Assembly: GCF_003600895.1 (NCBI RefSeq)
Contig: NZ_QYRP01000002.1
Coordinates: 2,480,001-2,544,000 of the forward strand
Length of the DNA: 64,000 nucleotides
DNA from: Nocardioides cavernaquae
GTDB lineage: Bacteria > Actinomycetota > Actinomycetes > Propionibacteriales > Nocardioidaceae
Reading direction: 5' to 3'
Positions 33,925 to 43,711 of the stretch are shown piece by piece. Below the pieces are notes generated by a model. That model saw only the letters and a list, made by a program, of their open reading frames with translations. It was not told the origin of the DNA and did not search any database. Position 1 is the stretch's first letter, and every line of letters starts with the position of its first letter. The translations under genes were made by a program, and so were the position numbers.

Positions 33925-36900
33925 TCAGGAGAACGCGCGGCCGAGGAGCTCTGCGTTCTCGACCTGGTGGCGCTTCGCCGTGCCCACCGCGGTGGTCGAC
34001 GACGACGGACGCGTGATCGGCTGGACCGGACGGCCGAGCTCGTGCACCACGTTCAGCACGTACGACGGCCACGGGCCCTGGTTGAACGGCTCGTCCTGGA
34101 CCCACTTGACGGTGGCGTCGGGGTACTTGGCCAGCTCGGCCTTGATCTCCTCGATCGGCCAGGGGTAGAGCTGCTCGACCCGGACGATCGCGACGTCCTC
34201 CCGCGCGAGCTTCTTGCGCTCCACGACGAGGTCCCAGGTGAGGCGACCGGACACGAGCAGGACCGTCTTGACCTTGGCGGCGTCCACCGAGTCGTCACCG
34301 ATGACCGGCAGGAACGTGCCGTTGGTGAAGTCGGCCGGCTGGGAGGCGGCCTCCTTGCGCTTGAGCATCGACTTCGGGGTGAAGACGATCAGCGGCTTGT
34401 GCTCGCCGCCGAGCGAGTGGCGACGGAGCAGGTGGAAGTGCGACGCCGGGGTTGACGGCTGGGCAACGACCATGGCCTCGTCGGCACAGAGCGTGAGGAA
34501 CCGCTCGATGCGCGCGGAGGAGTGGTCGGCGCCCTGGCCCTCGTAGCCGTGCGGCAGCAGCATCACGACACCGGAGTCCTGACCCCACTTGGTCTTGCCC
34601 GCGGAGATGTACTCGTCGATGACCGACTGCGCGCCGTTGACGAAGTCTCCGAACTGGGCCTCCCACAGGACGAGAGCGTCCGGGCGGGCGACCGAGTAGC
34701 CGTACTCGAAGCCGAGCGCGGCGTACTCCGAGAGCAGCGAGTCGTAGCAGAAGAACTTCGCCTGGTCCTCGGTGAGGTTGGACAGCGGGGTCCACTCGTC
34801 GGCGTTGTGGCGGTCGATGATCGTCGCGAAGCGCTGCACGAACGTGCCACGACGCGAGTCCTGGCCGGCCAGGCGGACCGGACGGCCCTCCATGAGCAGC
34901 GAGCCGAAGGCGAGGATCTCGCCCGTGCCCCAGTCGATCGGGCCGTCGGTGATCGCTGCGGCGCGACGCTGGAGCTGCGGCATGACCTTCGGGTGGACCG
35001 TGAAGCCCTCCGGCGGGGTGATGTAGGCGTCGGAGATCCGCTTGAGCACCTCGGAGGTGACTGCCGTGGTGGTCACGCCGGCGAGCTTCTCCGGGTAGTC
35101 CGGGACGGTCGTCCACTCGTCGGGCTTGGCGTCGGCGTCGCGCACGTCGGTGAAGACCCGCTCGAGCTGCGCCTGGTACTGGCGGAGGACCTCCTCGGCC
35201 TCCTCGATCGTGATGTCGCCACGACCGATGAGCGACTCGGTGTAGAGCTTGCGCACCGAGCGCTTCTGCTCGATGAGGTCATACATCAGCGGCTGCGTGT
35301 ACGACGGGTCGTCGCCCTCGTTGTGACCGCGACGGCGGTAGCAGACGAGGTCGATGACGACGTCCTTGTTGAACGCCTGGCGGTACTCGAACGCGAGCCG
35401 GGCGACCCGGATACAGGCCTCGGGGTCATCGCCGTTCACGTGGAAGATCGGCGCCTGAACCATGCGGGCGACGTCGGTGCAGTAGAGCGACGAGCGCGAG
35501 GAACCGGGGGAGGTGGTGAAGCCGACCTGGTTGTTGATGACCAGGTGGATCGTGCCGCCCGTGCGGTAACCACGCAGCTGCGAGAGGTTGAGCGTCTCTG
35601 CGACGACACCCTGGCCGGCGAAGGCCGCGTCACCGTGGAGGAGGAGCGGCAGCACCGGGAACTCGTTGCCGCGGTCGAGCACGTCCTGCTTCGCGCGGGC
35701 GATGCCGGTGAGCACCGGGTCGACGGTCTCGAGGTGCGAGGGGTTCGCCGCGACGGAGACCTTGATCTTGTCGCCGCTGCCGGCGACGAACTCGCCGTCC
35801 GCGCCGAGGTGGTACTTCACGTCGCCCGAGCCCTGGACCGTGCGCGGGTCGATGTTGCCCTCGAACTCGCGGAAGATCTGGGTGTAGGACTTGCCGACGA
35901 TGTTGGCCAGCACGTTGAGGCGGCCACGGTGGGCCATGCCGATCGCGACCTCGTCGAGGCCGGCCTGGGCGGCTGCCTCGCAGATCTCGTCGACGACGGG
36001 GACCGTGGTCTCGCCGCCCTCGAGGGAGAAGCGCTTCTGACCGACGAACTTGGTCTGCAGGAAGGTCTCGAAGGCCTCGGCCTGGTTGAGCTTCTGCAGG
36101 ATCCGGAGCTGCTCCTCGCGGGACTCCTTGTCGTAGGGCTTCTCGACGCGCTCCTGGATCCAGCGGCGCTGCTCGGGATCCATGATGTGCATGTACTCGA
36201 TGCCGGTGGTGCGGCAGTAGGAGTCACGCAGGATGCCGAGGATGCCGCGGAGCTTCATGAAGCGGCCGGAGCCACCGAACGAGCCGGTCGCGAACTCGCG
36301 GTCGAGGTCCCACAGCGTGAGGCCGTGCTGCTCGATCTCGAGGTCGGGGTGGCTGCGCTGCTTGTACTCGAGCGGGTCGGTGTCCGCCATCAGGTGGCCA
36401 CGCACGCGGTAGGCGTGGATCAGCTCGAGGATGCGGGCCGGCTTCGAGATCTGGTCGTCGTGCGACGTCGCGATGTCGTTGGCCCAGCGGATCGGCTGGT
36501 AGGGGATGCGCAGCGAGCGGAAGATCTCGTCGTAGAAGCCGTCCTCGCCGAGGAGCAGCTGGTGCACGCGACGCAGGAACTCGCCGGACTGCGCGCCCTG
36601 GATGACGCGGTGGTCGTAGGTCGAGGTCATGGTCATGATCCGCGAGACCGCGTTGCGGGTCAGGGTCTCCTCGGAGGCACCCTGGAACTCCGGCGGGTAG
36701 TCCATGGAGCCGACGCCGACGATGGCAGCCTGGCCCTGCATGAGGCGCGGGACCGAGTTGTTGGTGCCGAGGCCACCGACGTTGGTCAGCGAGACCGTGG
36801 TGCCGGCGTAGTCGTCCATGCCGAGCTTGTTGTTCTTGGCCTTGCGGACGATCTCCTCGTACGCCGTCCAGAAGCCGGCGAAGTCCATCGACTCGCAGCC

Positions 36901-37611
36901 CTTGATGGACGGGGCCACCAGCTGGCGGGTGCCGTCAGCCTTCTGCTGGTCGATGGCGAGGCCCAGGTTGATGTGGGCCGGCGTGACCATGGTCGGCTTG
37001 CCGTCGACCACGGCGTACGTGTTGTTGTACTCGGGGTTGGCCTTGATGGCCTTGATGATCGCGTAGCCGATGAGGTGCGTGAACGACACCTTGCCGCCGC
37101 GTGCGCGCTTGAGGTGGTTGTTGATGACCGTGCGGTTGTCCCACAGCAGCTTCACCGGGATGTTGCGGACCGACGTGGCCGTCGGCACCGCCAGCGAGAT
37201 GTCCATGTTCTTCGCGGTCGCGAGCGGGATGCCCTTGAGCGGCGCGTAGGTGGGGTCGTCCTTGGTCGTGACCGGAGCCGTCGGCTTCGGGTCACGCGGC
37301 GCAGGGGAGGTGGTGCCCTTGGCCGGCTCGGCGGCCTTGGTGTTGTCCGGCCGCGGCTTGGCGACCGGGATCGGCGCCGTCACCGGCGCGGCGGCGGGGG
37401 CCGCTGCAGCGGGGGCGGCCGGGGCCGCGGCGGCGGCCGTGACAGCAGCCGCTGCGGGCGTGCCGTTCGTCCCGTTTCGTCCGGCGAAATAAGCAGCCCA
37501 CTCGGCTCCGACACTCGCCGGATCCTTCTGGTACTGCTCGAACATCTCGTCGACGAGCCACTCGTTGGCTCCGAAGTCGGAGGTGGGGTTCTGCTGCGAA
37601 GATTCAGCCAC
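33925..37611 (-). CDS. kgd: Multifunctional 2-oxoglutarate decarboxylase/dehydrogenase E1-E2 (Kgd)
   Basis: 1228 aa, matching mycobacterial Kgd (about 1230). A short N-terminal E1 segment (SDFGANEWLVDEMFEQYQKDP) and Ala/Pro linker precede an E2 acyltransferase domain with catalytic His334 in YDHRVIQGA, then the E1 thiamine-diphosphate domain (HRGRLNVLANI, GDAAFAGQGVVAETLNLSQL, HVNGDDPEA, MLLPHGYEGQGADHSSAR). It lacks a lipoyl domain and works with a pyruvate/2-oxoglutarate supercomplex; GarA/FHA proteins inhibit the family. GTG 37611 gives the usual SQQNPTSDFG start; ATG 37680 would add 23 residues. Confidence 0.94.
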   Translation of the reverse strand: MAESSQQNPTSDFGANEWLVDEMFEQYQKDPASVGAEWAAYFAGRNGTNGTPAAAAVTAAAAAPAAPAAAAPAAAPVTAPIPVAKPRPDNTKAAEPAKGTTSPAPRDPKPTAPVTTKDDPTYAPLKGIPLATAKNMDISLAVPTATSVRNIPVKLLWDNRTVINNHLKRARGGKVSFTHLIGYAIIKAIKANPEYNNTYAVVDGKPTMVTPAHINLGLAIDQQKADGTRQLVAPSIKGCESMDFAGFWTAYEEIVRKAKNNKLGMDDYAGTTVSLTNVGGLGTNNSVPRLMQGQAAIVGVGSMDYPPEFQGASEETLTRNAVSRIMTMTSTYDHRVIQGAQSGEFLRRVHQLLLGEDGFYDEIFRSLRIPYQPIRWANDIATSHDDQISKPARILELIHAYRVRGHLMADTDPLEYKQRSHPDLEIEQHGLTLWDLDREFATGSFGGSGRFMKLRGILGILRDSYCRTTGIEYMHIMDPEQRRWIQERVEKPYDKESREEQLRILQKLNQAEAFETFLQTKFVGQKRFSLEGGETTVPVVDEICEAAAQAGLDEVAIGMAHRGRLNVLANIVGKSYTQIFREFEGNIDPRTVQGSGDVKYHLGADGEFVAGSGDKIKVSVAANPSHLETVDPVLTGIARAKQDVLDRGNEFPVLPLLLHGDAAFAGQGVVAETLNLSQLRGYRTGGTIHLVINNQVGFTTSPGSSRSSLYCTDVARMVQAPIFHVNGDDPEACIRVARLAFEYRQAFNKDVVIDLVCYRRRGHNEGDDPSYTQPLMYDLIEQKRSVRKLYTESLIGRGDITIEEAEEVLRQYQAQLERVFTDVRDADAKPDEWTTVPDYPEKLAGVTTTAVTSEVLKRISDAYITPPEGFTVHPKVMPQLQRRAAAITDGPIDWGTGEILAFGSLLMEGRPVRLAGQDSRRGTFVQRFATIIDRHNADEWTPLSNLTEDQAKFFCYDSLLSEYAALGFEYGYSVARPDALVLWEAQFGDFVNGAQSVIDEYISAGKTKWGQDSGVVMLLPHGYEGQGADHSSARIERFLTLCADEAMVVAQPSTPASHFHLLRRHSLGGEHKPLIVFTPKSMLKRKEAASQPADFTNGTFLPVIGDDSVDAAKVKTVLLVSGRLTWDLVVERKKLAREDVAIVRVEQLYPWPIEEIKAELAKYPDATVKWVQDEPFNQGPWPSYVLNVVHELGRPVQPITRPSSSTTAVGTAKRHQVENAELLGRAFS

Positions 37612-37754
37612 GGCTTGAATCGCCTCTTCCGGTGCGGCTACTGCTGGTGAGAACAACACGCCAAGGCTAGACCCACCCATGGGGAAATGTGGCAGGTGGG
37701 ACCACCTATCGGGCAGGGTGAACGAAGACCCGACCCGGAGGGGAGCGCAACCTG

Positions 37755-39167
37755 ATGCGCACTCGCTTGAAAGTCCATCCAAACCTCACAATTTCACAGT
37801 CCGGCCCGCAGCCCGGCCCGCAGCCCGGCCGCCGGCTCGTCCCGCTGCTCCTGTCGACGGTCCTCGTCGCCGGTTGCAGCAGCTCCGAGCCGTCGTCAGA
37901 CAAGCCCGAACCAGAGACTGGTACGCCGAGCAGCGCCGCGCCGCGCGCAGCGATCGGCGCCGGGGTGACGGTCGGCCGGGTTGCTCCACCGGCGCGGGCT
38001 GCCGCGGTCAAGTCAGTGGGCGCGGTGGTCCAGCGCTGGGTGGACGCGGCGTACCTCACGCCGTCCGGTGACGTCGCCGCGGCGTTCCCCGGGTTCACGC
38101 CCGGGGCGGCAGAGCTCGCCGCCCGCGACCGGGGAGTCACGACGTTCGGCGGCACAGCCGATGCCGAGCTGGTCCCCGATGCCTCGTCGATCAAGGTCGA
38201 CCTGCTCGGCACGGAGGGCAAGGCCCGAGGAGCGACCGCTCGTGTAGCGCTGACCCTGGACCCCGAGGGGGAGGACAAGGGAGCGACGAAGATCTCGGGC
38301 CGGCTGACGCTGGTCCCCGAGGGACCCGGCTGGCGGATCTTCGGCTACGAGCTCCAGCGTCAGTCACCCGACACCCGGAGCCGCCGGGTGATGGCGGGCG
38401 ACGTCGGCAAGGAGACGGTCTGGATCCTTGCGGTCGGCTCGGACGCCCGTCGCGGGCAGCCGGTCCTGCGCAGCCGCGGGGACGCCATCCAGATGGTCGG
38501 CCTCAACACACGAACCGGTGCGGCGACGACGATCGGCGTGCCGCGCGACTCCTGGGTGTCGATCCCCGGCTACGGCTCCAACCGGATCAACGCCGCCCTC
38601 TACTTCGGCGGGCCGAAGGCGATGGGCCGCACCGTCGGCAACCTCGTCGGGGTCCAGCCCGACCACGTCATCGTCGCCAGCTTCTGGGGGTTGAGCGAGA
38701 CCGTCGACGCGATCGGCAGGATCGTCGTGAACTCGAAGCGCGCGTTCTCCGACCAGTACCTCCAGCCGGGCTTCCGCAAGGGACGCAACCGGATCAACGG
38801 CCCCAGTGCCGTCAACTTCTCGCGGATCCGCAAGTCGCTGCCGGGCGGTGACTTCGACCGGTCGGCCAATCAGCAGGAGACCCTGCGTGCGATCCAGGCC
38901 GCCATTGGCCTCGGCATCGCCAAGCCGGGCTTCCTCGAGACCGGAGCGTTCGCGGCGCACCGCAAGCTGGAGACCGGCATGTCGATCACCGAGGTCTTCC
39001 GGATCGCCCAGGCGGTTGCGTCGATCGACCCGCGCAAGACCAGCGGCTGCGTCGTGCAGGGGAGCATCGGCAACGTGAATGGCGCGAGCATCGTGTTTCC
39101 GAACACAGCGGCTGCGCGGCGCTACGGCGATGACGCCCGCAAGGACGCCCAGATCAAGAGGTGCTGA
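37755..39167 (+). CDS. LCP (LytR-CpsA-Psr)-family lipoprotein
   Basis: 470 aa. A basic start and hydrophobic stretch end in the lipobox LVAGC with Cys41 as lipid anchor; a Ser/Pro linker follows. Residues about 75-215 look like an NTF2/Mce-like domain, then the LCP catalytic domain: WILAVGSDARRG, GDAIQMVGLNTRTG, IGVPRDSWVSIPGYG, RINAALYFGG, and the Arg-rich VNFSRIRKSLPGGDFDRSANQQETL. LCP enzymes attach polymers such as arabinogalactan or teichoic acid to peptidoglycan. A lipid anchor in place of the usual membrane helix is unusual. AGGGGAG precedes the ATG. Confidence 0.85.
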   Translation: MRTRLKVHPNLTISQSGPQPGPQPGRRLVPLLLSTVLVAGCSSSEPSSDKPEPETGTPSSAAPRAAIGAGVTVGRVAPPARAAAVKSVGAVVQRWVDAAYLTPSGDVAAAFPGFTPGAAELAARDRGVTTFGGTADAELVPDASSIKVDLLGTEGKARGATARVALTLDPEGEDKGATKISGRLTLVPEGPGWRIFGYELQRQSPDTRSRRVMAGDVGKETVWILAVGSDARRGQPVLRSRGDAIQMVGLNTRTGAATTIGVPRDSWVSIPGYGSNRINAALYFGGPKAMGRTVGNLVGVQPDHVIVASFWGLSETVDAIGRIVVNSKRAFSDQYLQPGFRKGRNRINGPSAVNFSRIRKSLPGGDFDRSANQQETLRAIQAAIGLGIAKPGFLETGAFAAHRKLETGMSITEVFRIAQAVASIDPRKTSGCVVQGSIGNVNGASIVFPNTAAARRYGDDARKDAQIKRC

Positions 39168-39183
39168 TCCGGAAAACTGAAAG

Positions 39184-39256
39184 TGCCCCCGGCAGGATTC
39201 GAACCTGCGGCACCCGGTACCGGAAACCGGTGCTCTATCCCCTGAGCTACGGAGGC
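39184..39256 (-). tRNA. tRNA-Arg (anticodon CCG)
   Basis: 73-nt cloverleaf on the minus strand. Acceptor GCCTCCG pairs with CGGGGGC (one G-T), D arm GCTC/GAGC, anticodon stem CCGGT/ACCGG with loop TTCCGGT (anticodon CCG, reads CGG), T arm GCAGG-TTCGAAT-CCTGC, discriminator A. CCA is not encoded. Lies just upstream of argS in divergent orientation. Confidence 0.97.
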
Positions 39257-39327
39257 ATGCGCCACTCAGCGGCGCAGACAGGAGACTAGCGGGCGATATC
39301 GGTGCAAGAGAAACCGGTGCCCGCCGA

Positions 39328-39333
39328 TAGGCT
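39328..39333 (+). promoter_or_regulatory. -10 element of leaderless argS
   Basis: TAGGCT ends six bases before the argS GTG and there is no Shine-Dalgarno; this is the probable promoter of the argS-lysA-hom-thrC-thrB operon. Confidence 0.5.
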
Positions 39334-39339
39334 TGGCTG

Positions 39340-41028
39340 GTGACTCCCGAGGAACTTTCCAGCACCATCGTCGACGTCCTGACCGCTCTTGTGGCCCAGG
39401 GCGCTGTCACGCTGCCTGACGGCGCGCCCACGACGGTGACGGTGGAGCGACCCCGGCAGAAGGGCCACGGCGACTACGCGACCAACGTCGCGCTCCAGCT
39501 CTCCAAGAAGGCCGGCATGAACCCGCGCGAGTTCGCCGGCCTGCTGGCCGCCGGCCTCGAGGCGAGCGCCGGCATCGCCGCGGTGGAGATTGCCGGTCCC
39601 GGCTTCCTCAACATCACCGTCGAGGCGGGAGCGCAGGGTGCCGTTGCCGGGCAGATCGTCGCTGCCGGCGCGGCGTACGGCGAGACCGCGACGCTCGCGG
39701 GCCAGCGGATCAACGTCGAGTTCATCTCGGCCAACCCGACCGGTCCGCTGCACCTGGGCCACACCCGCTGGGCGGTCCTCGGTGACGCGATCGGCCGTGT
39801 GCTGGCTGCTGCGGGCGCCGAGGTGACCCGAGAGTTCTACATCAACGACCGCGGCGTCCAGATGAACAAGTTCGCCGCGTCGATCATCGCCGCCGCGCTG
39901 GGGGAGCCGACCCCCGAGGACGGCTACGCCGGTGCCTACATCGACGACCTGGCGAAGGCCGTCGAGGCCGCCAGCCCGGGCATCTTCGACCTGCCCGCCG
40001 ACGAGCGCGTGATCGCGGTGCGGGCCAAGGGCTACGAGATCCAGCTCCAGGAGCAGCAGGAGCAGCTCGCCGGGTTCAACACGCACTTCGACGTGTGGTT
40101 CTCCGAGCTCTCGCTGCACGAGGAGGGCCAGGAGACCGGTGGCGTGCCCAACACGCTCGTGCGGCTCAAGGACCTCGGTCACGTCTACGAGGAGGGTGGC
40201 GCGCTGTGGATGCGCACCACCGACTTCGGTGACGACAAGGACCGCGTGCTGATCAAGTCCGACGGCGAGCTGACCTACTTCGCCTCCGACACGGCGTACT
40301 ACCTCAACAAGCGGGCCCGCGGCTTCGACCACTGCATCTACCTGCTCGGTGCCGACCACCACGGCTATGTCGGCCGGCTCAAGGCAATGGCCGCCTGCGT
40401 CGGGGACGACCCGGCGCAGACCCTCGACGTGCTGATCGGCCAGCTGGTCAAGATCCTGCGCGACGGCGAGGAGCTCAAGCTGTCCAAGCGCGCCGGCACC
40501 ATCGTCACGCTCAACGAGCTGGCGGAGGAGATCGGCGTCGACGCGCTGCGCTACTCGCTCGCGCGCTACCCCGCCGACAGCCCGCTCGTGCTCGACGTCG
40601 CGGAGATCACCAAGGCCTCCAACGACAACCCGGTCTACTACGTGCAGTACGCCCACGCGCGCACTTGCCGGATGAAGGCCAACGCTGCTGACCTCGGCAT
40701 GTCCATCGACGCCGCGCGGGTCGCCTTCGACCCCGCGCTGCTCGACCACGAGCGCGACGGCGACCTGGTGCGGGCCCTCGCGGAGTACCCCCGCGTTGTC
40801 GCCGCGGCCGCGGAGCTGCGCGAGCCGCACCGCGTCGCGCGCTACCTCGAGGACACCGCCTCGGTCTTCAACCGCTGGTACGACACGAAGGAGTGCCGCA
40901 TGCTCCCGCAGGGTGACGAGCCCGTCCGGCCTGCCAACCTCGCCCGCCTCGTGCTGGTCGAGGCGACGCAGACCGTGATCGCCAACGGCCTCGGCCTGCT
41001 CGGTGTCTCGGCTCCGGAGCGCATGTGA
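39340..41028 (+). CDS. argS: Arginyl-tRNA synthetase
   Basis: 562 aa class I synthetase. N-terminal Add1 domain (about 1-100), HIGH-type HLGH at 138-141 after ISANPTGPL, the catalytic YFASDTAYYLNKR region, KMSKS-equivalent KLSKR at 380-384, and the DALR anticodon-binding domain at the C terminus (AHARTCRMKA, LVRALAEYPRVVAAAAEL, RWYDTKECRML). It charges tRNA-Arg; one acceptor gene is located next door. GTG start, leaderless promoter. The stop overlaps the lysA ATG by one base. Confidence 0.97.
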   Translation: MTPEELSSTIVDVLTALVAQGAVTLPDGAPTTVTVERPRQKGHGDYATNVALQLSKKAGMNPREFAGLLAAGLEASAGIAAVEIAGPGFLNITVEAGAQGAVAGQIVAAGAAYGETATLAGQRINVEFISANPTGPLHLGHTRWAVLGDAIGRVLAAAGAEVTREFYINDRGVQMNKFAASIIAAALGEPTPEDGYAGAYIDDLAKAVEAASPGIFDLPADERVIAVRAKGYEIQLQEQQEQLAGFNTHFDVWFSELSLHEEGQETGGVPNTLVRLKDLGHVYEEGGALWMRTTDFGDDKDRVLIKSDGELTYFASDTAYYLNKRARGFDHCIYLLGADHHGYVGRLKAMAACVGDDPAQTLDVLIGQLVKILRDGEELKLSKRAGTIVTLNELAEEIGVDALRYSLARYPADSPLVLDVAEITKASNDNPVYYVQYAHARTCRMKANAADLGMSIDAARVAFDPALLDHERDGDLVRALAEYPRVVAAAAELREPHRVARYLEDTASVFNRWYDTKECRMLPQGDEPVRPANLARLVLVEATQTVIANGLGLLGVSAPERM

Positions 41029-42425
41029 TGGCCGGCCGCGTCCCGCCCGGTGACTTCACCGGCACCTCGCCCGTCTGGCTGCGCGAGCCCGCGGACCCCA
41101 ATGCCCTCGTCCCGGTCCTGTGGTCGCAGACCGCGCGCAAGGACGAGTCCGGTGTGCTGCACGTGGGCGGCATCGCGATCCCGGACCTGGTCGCCGACGT
41201 CAACACCCCGGCGTACGTTCTCGACGAGGCGGACTTCCGTGCTCGTGCGGCGGCCTTCCGTGACGGGTTCGCTGGTTACGACGTCTACTACGCCGGCAAG
41301 GCGTTCCTGTCCGTCGCCGTGGCGAAGTGGGTCGCGGAGGAGGGGCTCTGCCTCGACGTGTGCAGCAACGGCGAGCTGACGGTCGCCCTGCGCGCTGGTG
41401 TCGACCCGGCGCGGATCGGCTACCACGGCAACAACAAGACCCCCATGGAGCTGCGTCGCGCGGTCGTCGCCGGCGTAGGCCGCATCGTCGTCGACTCCTT
41501 CCACGAGATCGAGCGGGTTGCGGCGATCACCGCCGAGCTCGGGGTCACGCAGGGCGTGATGATCCGGGTCACCGCCGGTGTCGAGGCGCACACGCACGAG
41601 TTCATCGCGACCGCCCACGAGGACCAGAAGTTCGGGTTCTCGATCTCGGCGGGTTCCGCCTTCGAGGCCGCGAAGGCGGTCGTCGCGGCTCCCGGCCTGG
41701 ACCTGCGTGGCCTGCACAGCCACATCGGCAGCCAGATCTTCGACACCTCCGGGTGGGAGGTCGCGGCCCGTCGCGTGCTGGCGCTCCACGCCCGTGTCGC
41801 CGAGGAGCTGGGCCACGTCATGCCCGAGCTCGACCTGGGTGGCGGCTTCGGCATCGCCTACACGACCCAGGACGACCCGGCGGACCCGGCGGACCTCGCG
41901 GAGCGGATCACCAAGATCGTCGCGGGGGAGTGCGCCGCGCTCCAGATCGCCCAGCCGCACCTCTCCATCGAGCCGGGCCGCGCGATCGTCGGCCCGGCCA
42001 TGTGCACCGTCTACACCGTCGGCACGGTCAAGACCGTTGCTCTCGACGGCGGGGCGAGCCGCACCTACGTCTCCGTCGACGGCGGGATGAGCGACAACAT
42101 CCGCCCCGCCCTGTACGACGCCGACTACTCCTGCACCCTGGCTTCCCGTTCCTCGACGGCTGCCCCGGTGCTGGCCCGGGTGGTCGGCAAGCACTGCGAG
42201 TCGGGCGACATCGTGGTCAAGGACGAGTTCCTTCCCGGCGACATCGCACCCGGTGACCTGATCGCGGTGCCCGGCACGGGTGCCTATGGTCGTTCGATGG
42301 CCTCCAACTACAACCACGCCCTTCGCCCGCCGGTGGTCGCTGTGCGGGACGGCGCCGCGCGCGTCGTCGTACGGCGGGAGACTGAGGACGACCTCTTGGC
42401 AACAGATATGGGAGCAGACGCGTGA
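41028..42425 (+). CDS. lysA: Diaminopimelate decarboxylase
   Basis: 465 aa fold-type III PLP enzyme converting meso-diaminopimelate to lysine. PLP-binding Lys91 in VYYAGKAFL, HSHIGSQIF, phosphate-binding LGGGFGIAY, EPGRAIVGPA, and the substrate-contact CESGD (from the partner subunit) are intact. TGATG overlap with argS and a 4-base overlap with hom place it inside the amino-acid operon, typical of actinobacteria. Confidence 0.97.
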   Translation: MAGRVPPGDFTGTSPVWLREPADPNALVPVLWSQTARKDESGVLHVGGIAIPDLVADVNTPAYVLDEADFRARAAAFRDGFAGYDVYYAGKAFLSVAVAKWVAEEGLCLDVCSNGELTVALRAGVDPARIGYHGNNKTPMELRRAVVAGVGRIVVDSFHEIERVAAITAELGVTQGVMIRVTAGVEAHTHEFIATAHEDQKFGFSISAGSAFEAAKAVVAAPGLDLRGLHSHIGSQIFDTSGWEVAARRVLALHARVAEELGHVMPELDLGGGFGIAYTTQDDPADPADLAERITKIVAGECAALQIAQPHLSIEPGRAIVGPAMCTVYTVGTVKTVALDGGASRTYVSVDGGMSDNIRPALYDADYSCTLASRSSTAAPVLARVVGKHCESGDIVVKDEFLPGDIAPGDLIAVPGTGAYGRSMASNYNHALRPPVVAVRDGAARVVVRRETEDDLLATDMGADA

Positions 42426-43711
42426 ACACGAAACCGCTGAAGGTGGCGGTCCTGGGCTGCGGCTCCGTCGGTTCGCAGGTGGTCCGGCTGCTCGGTGAGC
42501 AGGCAGGGGACCTGGCGGCCCGGGTGGGTGCGCCGATCGAGCTCGCCGGCGTCGCCGTGCGCCGCCTGGACGCTCCGCGCGAGATCGACCTGCCCGCCGA
42601 CCTGCTGACCACCGACGCGCTCGGCCTGGTCACGCGCGGCGACATCGACCTGGTCATCGAGGTGATCGGTGGCATCGAGCCCGCCCGGTCGCTGATCCTC
42701 GCTGCCCTCGAGAACGGCGCCTCCGTCGTCACCGCCAACAAGGCGCTGCTCGCGGAGGACGGTCCGACCCTCTTCGAGGCGGCGGCCAAGGCCGGTCGTG
42801 ACCTCTACTACGAGGCGGCTGTTGCCGGCGCGATCCCGATCCTGCGCCCGCTGCGCGAGTCGCTGGCCGGTGACAAGGTCACCCGCGTGCTCGGCATCGT
42901 CAACGGCACCACGAACTTCATCCTCGACAAGATGGACACCTCCGGTGCCGGCTTCGAGGAGGCGCTCCAGGAGGCCCAGGCGCTGGGCTACGCCGAAGCC
43001 GACCCGACCGCTGACGTCGAGGGCTTCGATGCCGCCGCCAAGGCTGCGATCCTCGCCTCGCTCGCGTTCCACTCCCGCGTGACCGCCGCCGACGTCTACC
43101 GCGAGGGCATCGCCGATGTCACCGCTGGTGATGTCGCCTCCGCGCGCGAGATGAACTGCGTCGTCAAGCTGCTCGCGATCTGCGAGCTGCGCGGCGACGC
43201 CGTGTCGGTGCGCGTGCACCCGGCGATGATCCCGGCATCGCACCCGCTGGCCTCGGTCCGCGGTGCCTACAACGCGGTCTTCGTCGAGTCCGAGGCTGCG
43301 GGCCAGCTCATGTTCTACGGCCCGGGCGCCGGCGGTGCGCCGACCGCGTCCGCCGTCCTTGGTGACCTCGTCACCGTTGCCCGCAACAAGCTCGCGGGCA
43401 CCCGTGGCGTCGGCGAGTCGTCGTACGCCGCGCGGGAGGTCCTCCCGATGGGGGAGACCGTCACCAGCTACCACGTCCAGCTCGACGTCGACGACCGCGC
43501 AGGCGTGCTCGCCTCCGTGGCGACCGCGTTCTCCGAGCAGGGTGTGTCGATCCAGACCGTCCGCCAGGAAGGCCGTGGCGCCGACGCGCAGCTCGTCGTC
43601 GTCTCGCACCCCGCAACCGACGCGCAGCTCGCTGCGACCGTCGAGCACCTGCGTGGCATGGACAGCGTCCGCGCCGTCACCTCGGTGATGCGCGTAGAAG
43701 GAGGAGAGTGA
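42422..43711 (+). CDS. hom: Homoserine dehydrogenase
   Basis: 429 aa. NAD(P)-binding VAVLGCGSVGSQVVRLL at the N terminus; catalytic domain with GIVNGTTNFILDKM, EADPTADVEGFDAAAKAAILASLAFH and MIPASHPLASVRGAYNAVF; C-terminal ACT domain (about 350-425, SYHVQLDVDDRAGVLASVATAF) that mediates threonine feedback. It reduces aspartate semialdehyde to homoserine. Coupled to lysA and thrC by GTGA overlaps. Confidence 0.97.
   Translation: MNTKPLKVAVLGCGSVGSQVVRLLGEQAGDLAARVGAPIELAGVAVRRLDAPREIDLPADLLTTDALGLVTRGDIDLVIEVIGGIEPARSLILAALENGASVVTANKALLAEDGPTLFEAAAKAGRDLYYEAAVAGAIPILRPLRESLAGDKVTRVLGIVNGTTNFILDKMDTSGAGFEEALQEAQALGYAEADPTADVEGFDAAAKAAILASLAFHSRVTAADVYREGIADVTAGDVASAREMNCVVKLLAICELRGDAVSVRVHPAMIPASHPLASVRGAYNAVFVESEAAGQLMFYGPGAGGAPTASAVLGDLVTVARNKLAGTRGVGESSYAAREVLPMGETVTSYHVQLDVDDRAGVLASVATAFSEQGVSIQTVRQEGRGADAQLVVVSHPATDAQLAATVEHLRGMDSVRAVTSVMRVEGGE

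Noticed and set aside
34522..37650. A 1042-codon open frame on the plus strand antisense to kgd
   Set aside because: High GC leaves few stops in this frame; the translation is low-complexity ([12 protein letters not shown] types) with no domain, while the minus strand encodes canonical Kgd.
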